Assembly (NCBI RefSeq): GCF_000165505.1
Contig: NC_014633.1
Coordinates: forward strand, 558,001 to 622,000
Origin: Ilyobacter polytropus DSM 2926
GTDB lineage: Bacteria; Fusobacteriota; Fusobacteriia; Fusobacteriales; Fusobacteriaceae
Length of the DNA: 64,000 nt
Direction of reading: 5' to 3'
The notes under the pieces are model-generated. The model was not told the DNA's origin. It saw only the letters and a program-made list of their open reading frames with translations, and made no database searches. Below, one piece after another: positions 53,169 to 61,688 of the stretch. The position numbers and the translations under genes were made by a program. Each line of letters opens with the position of its first letter. The stretch's first letter is position 1.

Positions 53169-56100
53169 TTATTCAGCCATAGTGATAAGCAACTGTCCTG
53201 CCTTTACCCCTTGACCCTCTTTAGCATATATTTCCTCTATTATTCCTGCATTTTTTGCAGTTATATTTGTTTCCATCTTCATGGCCTCTATTATGACAAC
53301 CACCTGATTTTCTGTTACTTCCTCTCCCTCTTTCACAAGGACTTTTGTGACAGTTCCAGGGATACTCGACCCTATATGCTTCTCATTTCCAGGATCAGCC
53401 ATTTTAGCTGATGTATCTTCTCCAAAAGCTACCTTTTGTGATTTATCCTTTACCCTTACCTCAGTTCTGTTTCCATTCAATTCAAAGGTTACAGTCCTGT
53501 ACCCTTCTGAATCAATCTTAGAAATTTGAAGAAGAGTTATCACAAGAGCTTCTCCTTCTCCTATTTTAACTTCACATGTTTCGCCCTCTGCAAGTCCGTG
53601 GAAATAGATGTCACTGCCTATAGAACTGAAGTCTCCGTACTCCTTCAAATATTCTAAATAGGCTTCAAAAACATCAGGATAAAGTGCATAACTAATTGCA
53701 TCTTCCATAGTTGCCTCTATTCCATGTTTAGCACTTAGGTCCTTCATAATTGCATCAAAATCTTCAGGTGGTAACAGCTCCCCAGGTCTGCAAGTTATTG
53801 CTTTTTCTCCCTTTAAGACAATCTTTTGAATATCTTCAGGGAATCCGCCGTCAGGCTGTCCCATCATCCCTTTAAAATATGCCACAACTGAGTCTGGGAA
53901 TGCCATATCCTTACCTTTTTCCATGAAATTCTCAGGAGTCATATCATTTTTAACCATGAAAATACCAAGGTCTCCGACCATCTTTGAAGAAGGCGTTACC
54001 TTTACTATATCTCCAAGCATAGTATTCACCTTACAGTACATCTCTTTAATCTCATTAAATCTGTGTCCTAGCCCAAAACTTTCTATCTGAGGCTTTAGGT
54101 TTGAATACTGTCCCCCTGGTATCTCATACTTGTATATTTCAGTTGAACCAGACTTAAGACCAGATTCAAACTGAGCATATACAGGTCTTACTGCATTCCA
54201 ATAGTCAGATATTTTTTGGACATCGTCAAGATTAATTCCTGAATCCCTTTCAGTATTTTCAAGTGCTGCAACTATAGAGTTTAGAGACGGTTGACTTGTT
54301 AGTCCTGACATGGCATCAAAAGCCGTATCTACTATATCCACACCTGCTTCTGCTGCCATGAGGCATGTAGCTACCCCATTCCCTGTAGTATCATGAGTGT
54401 GCAGATGTATTGGTATAGATATATTTTCCTTTAGAGCCTTTACAAGTTTAAAGGCTGCATATGGTTTCAATAGAGCCGACATATCTTTTATTCCTAAAAT
54501 ATGTGCCCCTGTTTTTTCTATTTCCTTTGCCTTAGCTATATAGTACTGAAGTGTATATTTGCTTCTTTTACTATCAAGTATATCTCCTGTATAACATATA
54601 CAAGCTTCAGCAATTTTTCCGTTTTTTATTACTTCCTGAATAGAAAGCTCCATTCCTTTTACCCAGTTCAGCGAGTCAAAGATTCTAAAAACATCCACTC
54701 CGTTATCAGAGGCTTGCTTTATAAATTCTTTGATTACATTATCAGGATAATTCTTATAACCTACTGCATTAGAACCTCTTATAAGCATCTGAAGAAGCAC
54801 ATTAGGAACTCTCTTTCTTATCTCTCTTAGTCTGTCCCAAGGGGATTCCTTTAGGAATCTGTAGGATACGTCAAATGTAGCTCCTCCCCAGCATCCTATT
54901 GAGAATAAATCTTTAGCCAGAATAGAAGTGTCCTTTGCTATTTTTATCATATCTGTTGTTCTCACACGTGTAGCCATTAGAGATTGATGTGCATCTCTCA
55001 TAGTAGTATCTGTCAGAAGAAGTTTATTTTGAGCCTTGATCCACTCAACAACTCCCTCAGCTCCTTTTTCTTCAAGAATCTGCTTAGTTCCATATAAATT
55101 ATCAGGTTTTTTAGCTCCTGGAACTATAGGAACATCAAAATCTTTTTCTGCACCGTGAGTTTCATTAACTACCTTTTCAGCTATAAACTTTACAACATTT
55201 CCTTCAAAGTCATGTTTTACAGAATTTTCAAATAATTCACTGTGGTTTCCGATAAAACTGGTATTGCATTCTCCCTTTGCAAATACAGGATGATTTAGAA
55301 CATTTATTAGGAAAGCGACATTTGTTTTTACTCCAGTAACCTTAGTTTCTTTTATAGAACGTAGTGCTTTTCTTCGAGCGTCCTCAAAACTTCTTCCGTG
55401 AGAAACTATTTTTACCAAAAGGCTGTCATAATATGGACTGATTACAGCTCCTGAATACCCATTTCCTCCGTCAAGACGTATTCCGAATCCAGAACCTGTT
55501 CTGTACACATCTATCTTTCCTGTATCTGGTGCGAAGTTATTTACCGGGTCTTCTGTTGTAATTCTGCACTGAATGGAATATCCTCTTGCCACTATACTGT
55601 CTTGTGACGGTATTCCTATCTCTTCAGAATCTAGACTATAACCTTCAGCCACTAGTATCTGACTCTGTACAATATCTACACCTGTTACCATCTCACTGAT
55701 AGTATGCTCTACCTGTACTCTAGGATTCATCTCGATAAAATAGTGGTTTTCATCTTTATCTACCAAAAACTCAAGTGTACCTGCATTTCTATAATTAACT
55801 GATTTTGCTATTTTAATTGCATCTGCACATATAACTTTTCTTTTTTCCTCAGAAAGAGTAATTGCAGGCGTAATCTCAACAACCTTTTGGTGCCTTCTTT
55901 GTACAGAGCAGTCTCTTTCATAAAGGTGTACTATGTTTCCAGATTTATCTCCCAATATCTGAACTTCTATATGTTTTGGATTCTCAACATATTTTTCCAC
56001 AAATATATCATCTATTCCGAAGGCCTTCATGGCTTCATTTTTAGCACTTCTGTATGAGTCAATGAGTTCTGAATGAGTTCTCACTATACGCATCCCACGT

Positions 56101-56606
56101 CCTCCACCACCGGCAGCGGCTTTAAGCATTATAGGATACCCACATGTTTCGGAAAAAGAAAGTAGATCTTCTTCAGATTTTATGGGCTTGTCCACTCCTG
56201 GTATAGTGGGAACTCCTACTTTTGCAGATACTATTTTAGACTTTATTTTATCCCCTAGACTCTCCATCATCTCAGCTGTAGGCCCGATAAATTCGATTCC
56301 AGCCTCATCACATTTTCTTGCAAATTCAGGATTTTCAGAAAGAAATCCGTAGCCAGGATGTATCGCATCTACTCCCTTTTTTTTAGCTAACTGAATTATC
56401 TCATCTATTGAAAGATAGGCGTCGATGGGCCCCTTATTCTTACCGATCATATAGGCTTCATCAGCCTTCATTCTGAAGAGAGCAGTTTTATCTTCTTCCG
56501 AATATATAGCCACCGCCCTTATTCCAAGCTCTTTACATGCTCTTATTATTCTTATTGCAATTTCACCCCTGTTTGCAATAAGTACTCTTTTAAACTTTCT
56601 AGACAT
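53169..56606 (-). CDS. pyc: Pyruvate carboxylase
   Basis: 1145 residues from the ATG at 56606 (AGGGGGG upstream), the usual length of single-chain enzymes. Biotin carboxylase 1-455 (RVLIANRGEIAIRI; ATP-grasp AAAGGGGRGMRIV; MNPRVQVEHTISE); carboxyltransferase about 530-800 (TTMRDAHQSLMATRVRT; metal His in HLHTHDTTGN); conserved carboxylase domain to about 1000; biotinyl domain with EAMKMET near 1112. It makes oxaloacetate from pyruvate. The frame stays open for 60 codons upstream, but without a ribosome site; I reject that extension. Confidence 0.97.
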   Translation of the reverse strand: MSRKFKRVLIANRGEIAIRIIRACKELGIRAVAIYSEEDKTALFRMKADEAYMIGKNKGPIDAYLSIDEIIQLAKKKGVDAIHPGYGFLSENPEFARKCDEAGIEFIGPTAEMMESLGDKIKSKIVSAKVGVPTIPGVDKPIKSEEDLLSFSETCGYPIMLKAAAGGGGRGMRIVRTHSELIDSYRSAKNEAMKAFGIDDIFVEKYVENPKHIEVQILGDKSGNIVHLYERDCSVQRRHQKVVEITPAITLSEEKRKVICADAIKIAKSVNYRNAGTLEFLVDKDENHYFIEMNPRVQVEHTISEMVTGVDIVQSQILVAEGYSLDSEEIGIPSQDSIVARGYSIQCRITTEDPVNNFAPDTGKIDVYRTGSGFGIRLDGGNGYSGAVISPYYDSLLVKIVSHGRSFEDARRKALRSIKETKVTGVKTNVAFLINVLNHPVFAKGECNTSFIGNHSELFENSVKHDFEGNVVKFIAEKVVNETHGAEKDFDVPIVPGAKKPDNLYGTKQILEEKGAEGVVEWIKAQNKLLLTDTTMRDAHQSLMATRVRTTDMIKIAKDTSILAKDLFSIGCWGGATFDVSYRFLKESPWDRLREIRKRVPNVLLQMLIRGSNAVGYKNYPDNVIKEFIKQASDNGVDVFRIFDSLNWVKGMELSIQEVIKNGKIAEACICYTGDILDSKRSKYTLQYYIAKAKEIEKTGAHILGIKDMSALLKPYAAFKLVKALKENISIPIHLHTHDTTGNGVATCLMAAEAGVDIVDTAFDAMSGLTSQPSLNSIVAALENTERDSGINLDDVQKISDYWNAVRPVYAQFESGLKSGSTEIYKYEIPGGQYSNLKPQIESFGLGHRFNEIKEMYCKVNTMLGDIVKVTPSSKMVGDLGIFMVKNDMTPENFMEKGKDMAFPDSVVAYFKGMMGQPDGGFPEDIQKIVLKGEKAITCRPGELLPPEDFDAIMKDLSAKHGIEATMEDAISYALYPDVFEAYLEYLKEYGDFSSIGSDIYFHGLAEGETCEVKIGEGEALVITLLQISKIDSEGYRTVTFELNGNRTEVRVKDKSQKVAFGEDTSAKMADPGNEKHIGSSIPGTVTKVLVKEGEEVTENQVVVIIEAMKMETNITAKNAGIIEEIYAKEGQGVKAGQLLITMAE

Positions 56607-56893
56607 ATTATCCCCCCTATATATCAAATATTTAAATTTGTGATTCCCCATAACTACTAATATTTTACCGATGAAAATCTCATTAACCTTCATAAACCCT
56701 ATAAATCCGTAAAAAAAATACAGGCACTTAAAATCACAGCTTAAAAATAAAATAAGCTCAAATGATTTTAAATCCCTGTAAAACATATATACTACTACTA
56801 ATCATGCTGGGCACGAAAAGATTCATATAAATATATTTAAAGTTCTCTAAAAATTAGTTATTCTCTTTATGTTATTAAAGTTTTGAAAAAAAT

Positions 56894-56915
56894 GCCGGCT
56901 TTCACCAATTCCAGC
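56894..56915 (-). terminator. Terminator-like hairpin just after the pyc promoter
   Basis: gccgg / ccagc stem (one G-T pair) followed on the minus strand by seven T, about ten bases past the expected RNA start. It could be a promoter-proximal attenuator. Confidence 0.4.
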
Positions 56916-56930
56916 TCGCTTATTAAAATC

Positions 56931-56959
56931 AATTTACAGTAAATCGACTCATTTGTCAA
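56931..56959 (-). promoter_or_regulatory. Promoter of pyc
   Basis: Minus strand TTGACA (56954-56959), 17 bp, TAAATT (56931-56936). Implies a leader of about 315 nt before the pyc start at 56606, otherwise without recognised features. Confidence 0.65.
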
Positions 56960-57028
56960 GAATTTTTTTATTTTTATAAAGCTAAACACCTCATATTTAT
57001 TGAATGTTCAAAAATATTTCATGTTATA

Positions 57029-57057
57029 GAAAAAGCTCTGAGAACATTTCCCAGAGC
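57029..57057 (-). terminator. Terminator of the aminotransferase gene
   Basis: gctctg/cagagc stem with T-rich tail on the minus strand. Confidence 0.8.
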
Positions 57058-57079
57058 CTCTATACTTCCACACATATTA

Positions 57080-58330
57080 CTACTTTTTCAGTTCATCCAA
57101 TGTTTCCTTGATAGTGAAGGCCAACCCCTTTACCTTTTTTTGAGTTAAACCGCAGAGAGCTATTCTTATTCCACCGCCTACAGCTACTGTGAAAATATTT
57201 TTCTTTTTAAGAGCTTCTTGAAGGTCTAAAGTCTTTTCTTTGTCCAGTCTTACAGTTACAAAAAATCCCTCTTTATACGGATATATAGGCAGACCACACT
57301 CTTTAGCTTCAGATCTAAATATATTTCCTCTTGTAGCTAGCATATCCACAAATTCAGCTCTCTCTTCATTTGACTTCTTCAGAAGGTCAGCGTCATTCAT
57401 TATATCAGAAAATATTTCCATTCCCCCATTTGGGATATTAGACCATCTAGATCTGCATGAAAACTCAGTTATTTTCTTAAACTCTTCAACAGTCTCCTCT
57501 TTTTTAGCAAGGGCTATCTGAGCTCCCACTCTAAATCCATAACTTGTAAAACTTTTAGACATTGAGAAGGCTATTATTACCATTACATTGTCAGATATAT
57601 TGTTAAAGGCTTTCATATACTGTCTAGATTCTTTTAGTCCCTTGAAAGAAAAGTCCATATAGGCTATATCATTTATAAGAATAACAGCACCCTTTTCACC
57701 TATTTTGTTGAGTCCCTCTATAACTTCCTTCCACTCTACATCATTCATTGTATATCCAGTAGGGTTATGGCATGGATCATTTATTATTGCCACCACTTTC
57801 CCATGTTTGTCCACAGCTTCCCTGCAGTTATCTAAGAAGGATTTTACATTAAAAGTGTCATTTTCATCAAAAAGCTCATACTCCATTGTCTCTAAAGAAT
57901 ACTCTCTAGCCATTACTTTATAAGATCCCCAGGCTATATCTGGAAAAACAATTGCTTGCCCAGCATCTAGATGGTTCCACATTGTATTGCTAAGGGCTCC
58001 TGTTCCTCCTGCAGTAGCAACACTTCTCACATAAAAGTCCCTTTTTACATCATCTAAAACCCAGTTTTCAACGGCATCTAGATATTTCTTGTTTCCTATG
58101 ATAGCCTCTGCATATTTAGCTTTTTTTAGAGAATCAAGTTCATTGTATTTCTCAAAGAAAGTTGCCAGAGTACCCAACTCCTCATTTTCCGTGAAAAATA
58201 CCCCAAGAGTTGAATCGATGACCTTATCGTTTCCTAGCTCAGCCTTTCTTTCTCTAGCTTCTTTTGCAACCCCGAAAACCCCATCTGACAGATATTTCCC
58301 CTGGGAATGTTTTGATGTAAATTGACTCAT
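57080..58330 (-). CDS. PLP-dependent aminotransferase, aspartate/aromatic class I
   Basis: 416 residues from the ATG at 58330 (GGGGGAG upstream). Class I fold. PLP lysine in SMSKSFTSYGFRVGAQ near 260; phosphate and cofactor contacts in VATAGGTGALSNT near 103 and NDPCHNPTGYTM near 190; C-terminal Arg in GGGIRIALCGLT. Pattern of bacterial aromatic/aspartate aminotransferases. Exact substrates not determined. Stand-alone gene. Confidence 0.92.
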   Translation of the reverse strand: MSQFTSKHSQGKYLSDGVFGVAKEARERKAELGNDKVIDSTLGVFFTENEELGTLATFFEKYNELDSLKKAKYAEAIIGNKKYLDAVENWVLDDVKRDFYVRSVATAGGTGALSNTMWNHLDAGQAIVFPDIAWGSYKVMAREYSLETMEYELFDENDTFNVKSFLDNCREAVDKHGKVVAIINDPCHNPTGYTMNDVEWKEVIEGLNKIGEKGAVILINDIAYMDFSFKGLKESRQYMKAFNNISDNVMVIIAFSMSKSFTSYGFRVGAQIALAKKEETVEEFKKITEFSCRSRWSNIPNGGMEIFSDIMNDADLLKKSNEERAEFVDMLATRGNIFRSEAKECGLPIYPYKEGFFVTVRLDKEKTLDLQEALKKKNIFTVAVGGGIRIALCGLTQKKVKGLAFTIKETLDELKK

Positions 58331-59013
58331 ATTTTCTCCCCCTTCTTCAAAATATATCAATTATATAATATTAAAATAACTTAAAAACTAAATTTAAATT
58401 TGTATATAAACTACTTCATTAGCTCCAATTTGTCAAGCATTATAAAAAAAACATACCTAATTTTATCAATTATTTCACTTTTTATTCACAAGAAAAACAT
58501 CAACTAATTTTTACACTATTTTGAATAAAAAAACTTGGACTTCCTTCAAATTCCAAAAAAATTATAATTATTTTAATATATTCAAAAATCTTATTGATCT
58601 CTAAAGTGTCTCCTTTAAATAATTATAAATAAATTACTGACTTTAAACATATTTATTACTTATCTCGTGAAAGAAATTCACTCAAGGATATTAATATATA
58701 TCTTTCTCATTTTTTGCGACACTTTCTATTTTTATCTGGGACCTATGTTTCCATAAGGTTTTATTCTTATTTGTGAACTTTTGATCTTTAATAATTTCTC
58801 ATTCCAAACAAAATCTTTTACTTTATTATTCAAAAAAATTCAATATTTAACTTTAAATTTCACAATAATAATAAAAAATTTGTCTACTAAAAACTCATCT
58901 TCTTTAAATCGCAGTAATTTTCATTTTACAAAATTCATACTATAAAGAGTGTTTGAAAAGAAATCCGTATTTTTTATATTTGAAAAAAGTAATTCTTAAT
59001 TCCTTTTTTAGAT
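58331..59013. other. Very AT-rich intergenic stretch
   Basis: About 680 bp, no ORF with a ribosome site and no clear hairpin with a T-tail. It separates the minus-strand aminotransferase gene from the plus-strand aminomutase gene. Confidence 0.5.
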
Positions 59014-59042
59014 TTGTTATGAATTGAATTATGTGTTATAAT
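59014..59042 (+). promoter_or_regulatory. Promoter of the aminomutase fusion gene
   Basis: TTGTTA (59014-59019), 17 bp, TATAAT (59037-59042), 24 bp before the ATG with GGGGGTG between. Confidence 0.75.
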
Positions 59043-59065
59043 ATCTCCGGGGGTGTTAGATTTTT

Positions 59066-61216
59066 ATGTATAAAAAAATTAACAAAGAAGAAATAGTAAA
59101 AAAATTAGATGGAAAATCAAGTATTTCAAAGTGGTATGATTGGAAATGGCAGTTAAAGCATTCCATTAAGGATATCGAAACTTTAGAGTCTGTTTTTGAT
59201 GTTGAGCTAGACGCTAAAGATAAAAAATCAATGCAAAAGACAATTGAACAATTCCCATTTGCGGCAACACCATATTACCTTTCACTTATAGATATTGGCG
59301 ACTATAAAAATGATCCAGTCTATAAACAAGCTGTGCCTGATATTGAAGAATTAAATCTTACAAATTGCGATATGAGTGATCCACTTCATGAGGATCATGA
59401 CAGTCCGGTGCCCGGGATAACCCATAGATATCCAGATAGAGTTTTATTACTTGTAAGTAATGTCTGTTCCATGTATTGCAGACACTGCACCAGAAAAAGA
59501 AAAGTTGGAGATATGGACAATATCCCTGATAAAGAAACTATTATGAATGGTATTGAATATATCAAAAGTCACACTGAGATACGTGACGTACTTTTATCAG
59601 GAGGAGATCCTTTTTTATTAAGTGACGACTATCTAGACTGGATCTTATCAGAGGTAAAAAAGATACCTCATGTGGAGGTTATCAGAATAGGTACAAGAAC
59701 CCCGGTTGTTCTGCCTCAGAGAATCACTGATAATTTAATAAACGTATTAAAAAAGCACCATCCTATATGGATCAATACTCACTTTAACCATCCAAAAGAA
59801 TTTACAGAAGAGTCTAAAAAGTCAATCAGCAGACTAGCTGATGCAGGTATTCCTTTAGGTAACCAGTCTGTCTTATTATCAAGAGTCAATGACTGCCCTA
59901 AAATCATGAAAAAACTTGTTCATAATCTTGTTGCAAATAGGATTCGTCCATATTACCTCTATCAGTGTGATCTTTCAGAGGGTCTAAGTCACTTTAGAAC
60001 TCCTGTTGGAAAGGGAATAGAAATAATAGAAAGTCTTATAGGACATACAAGTGGTTTCGCCATTCCTAGGTATGTTATAGATGCACCTGGCGGTGGTGGT
60101 AAAATTCCAGTAATGCCAAGTTACCTTATATCTTGGTCACAAAACAAAGTAATACTCCGTAATTATGAGGGAGTAATTACAACTTATAGAGAACCTGATA
60201 ATTACAAAACTCAGTTATGTGATGATGACTGTGATAACTGTAATTTACATTTAAATCTTGATGGTGTCGTAGATTATAACAGTGTGGGAATAACCAAACT
60301 CTTGTCAGACACAAATGATGATATCTCTCTCACACCAGACAACAATCAGAGAATAGAAAGAAGAGAAGGAGAAGAAACAGAGAACGAGGATAAAATAGAA
60401 AAAATTTCAAACTCAATTGTTCATCACGGAAAAAATAACAACAGAGTTTATCTTATGAAGTTAGATCACACAGATGTTCCTCATATATTCACAAGTCTTT
60501 ATGACTTGGCCTACAAAAATAGATACGGAAAAATTATTGCCAAGGTTCCTACAACTTCTTATGGTTATTTTCTAGAAAATGACTATATCAGAGAGGCTCA
60601 TGTTCCCGGTTTCTTTAAAAATGGTGAAAATTTATATTTTATGTCAAAATACCTAAATGAAAACAGAAAAAATGAACCCTACGAGGAGATAATCGAAAGC
60701 GTCCTCTATAATTCTAAAAATGTGGATACATACAACCTCAGAAAATTAGCTGATCAATTTAAAATCCGTGTGTGTGGTGAAAGTGACATTGAAGAGATGG
60801 CATCTTTATATGAAAAAGTATTTGAAACTTATCCTTTCCCGATACACGACGAAAATTACATACTAGAAACAATGAGAGAAAACGTTATCTATTTTGGTGT
60901 TTGGCACGATGATCAGCTTGTAGCCCTATCATCTTCAGAAACTGACAGGGAAAATATGACTTCGGAAATGACTGACTTCGCAACTGATTCAGAATACAGA
61001 AAGACTGGACTTGCAAGTTTATTATTAAAAGCAATGGAAGTAGAATTAAAGAAAAGAAATTTCAGAATACTTTACACCATCGCCCGTGCAAGATCTCAAG
61101 GAATGAATAAAGCATTTGCTAGAAATAAATATGAGTATACAGGAACACTGACCAACAATACCAATATATTTGGAAATGTAGAAAGTATGAATGTCTGGTA
61201 TAAAAACATACTCTAA
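59066..61216 (+). CDS. Lysine 2,3-aminomutase fused to beta-lysine N6-acetyltransferase
   Basis: 716 residues. Residues 1-415 are a radical-SAM lysine 2,3-aminomutase: cluster cysteines C134, C138 and C141 in [23 protein letters not shown] near 178, PLP-binding [14 protein letters not shown] near 340, and a zinc-type CDDDCDNC near 385. After an acidic linker (420-450), residues 450-716 match AblB-type GNAT acetyltransferases ([37 protein letters not shown] with the acetyl-CoA loop). Together they make N6-acetyl-beta-lysine from lysine, a salt-stress osmolyte known from methanogens and other microbes, usually made by two separate proteins (AblA, AblB). Confidence 0.93.
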   Translation: MYKKINKEEIVKKLDGKSSISKWYDWKWQLKHSIKDIETLESVFDVELDAKDKKSMQKTIEQFPFAATPYYLSLIDIGDYKNDPVYKQAVPDIEELNLTNCDMSDPLHEDHDSPVPGITHRYPDRVLLLVSNVCSMYCRHCTRKRKVGDMDNIPDKETIMNGIEYIKSHTEIRDVLLSGGDPFLLSDDYLDWILSEVKKIPHVEVIRIGTRTPVVLPQRITDNLINVLKKHHPIWINTHFNHPKEFTEESKKSISRLADAGIPLGNQSVLLSRVNDCPKIMKKLVHNLVANRIRPYYLYQCDLSEGLSHFRTPVGKGIEIIESLIGHTSGFAIPRYVIDAPGGGGKIPVMPSYLISWSQNKVILRNYEGVITTYREPDNYKTQLCDDDCDNCNLHLNLDGVVDYNSVGITKLLSDTNDDISLTPDNNQRIERREGEETENEDKIEKISNSIVHHGKNNNRVYLMKLDHTDVPHIFTSLYDLAYKNRYGKIIAKVPTTSYGYFLENDYIREAHVPGFFKNGENLYFMSKYLNENRKNEPYEEIIESVLYNSKNVDTYNLRKLADQFKIRVCGESDIEEMASLYEKVFETYPFPIHDENYILETMRENVIYFGVWHDDQLVALSSSETDRENMTSEMTDFATDSEYRKTGLASLLLKAMEVELKKRNFRILYTIARARSQGMNKAFARNKYEYTGTLTNNTNIFGNVESMNVWYKNIL

Positions 61217-61274
61217 AATAAATATAAAACCCAAAAAAAAATTACTCTTGTAATTTAATTAAAATTTAATAAGA

Positions 61275-61315
61275 GTCTGTTAAATAATCATTAGATGATT
61301 TTTAACAGGCTTTTA
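61275..61315 (+). terminator. Terminator of the aminomutase fusion gene
   Basis: gtctgttaaa / tttaacaggc arms with an inner aatcat/atgatt stem and a T-run. Confidence 0.85.
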
Positions 61316-61688
61316 TTGTGTTAGAATTTTGATTCACAAGTAAAAATTTAAATATTTTTTTGATAAAAAACTGTAAAATTCCATTTATTTCACAATCAAA
61401 AACACTAATTATTTTATTTACAAGCCTTATTTTTAATGGATTCCAATATAGTATCTATATCTTTATTTTTCTCATTGTTTAAGTCTAAAAAAATATTTTA
61501 AAAATACCATTTGACTATTGCAAAGAAAAGGAATAGAATGTCTCGTCCAGCTAAAAGAAGGCTGTAATAATTCTTTTTAAAAGATAACTTCAGTATCGGC
61601 TGTAAATAAGTATTAGAGGTATTTTTTTAATTCATTTATAAATATTAGAAAAAATATCGTCTGGGAAGATGATAAAAAAGGAGGAGAT
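61316..61688 (+). other. Leader region before the decarboxylase-arginase gene with a nine-codon ORF
   Basis: About 370 bp. It holds a nine-codon ORF at 61538-61567 (MSRPAKRRL) preceded by AAAGGAAT at a fitting distance and by TTGACT at 61511-61516. The peptide is rich in Arg and Lys. No clear terminator hairpin with T-tail lies between it and 61689. It may be a regulatory upstream ORF or chance. Confidence 0.35.

Noticed and set aside
56607-56786. N-terminal extension of pyruvate carboxylase by 60 residues
   Set aside because: The family starts at RVLIANRGEIA preceded by a few residues; AGGGGGG marks the ATG at 56606 and none marks the upstream start.
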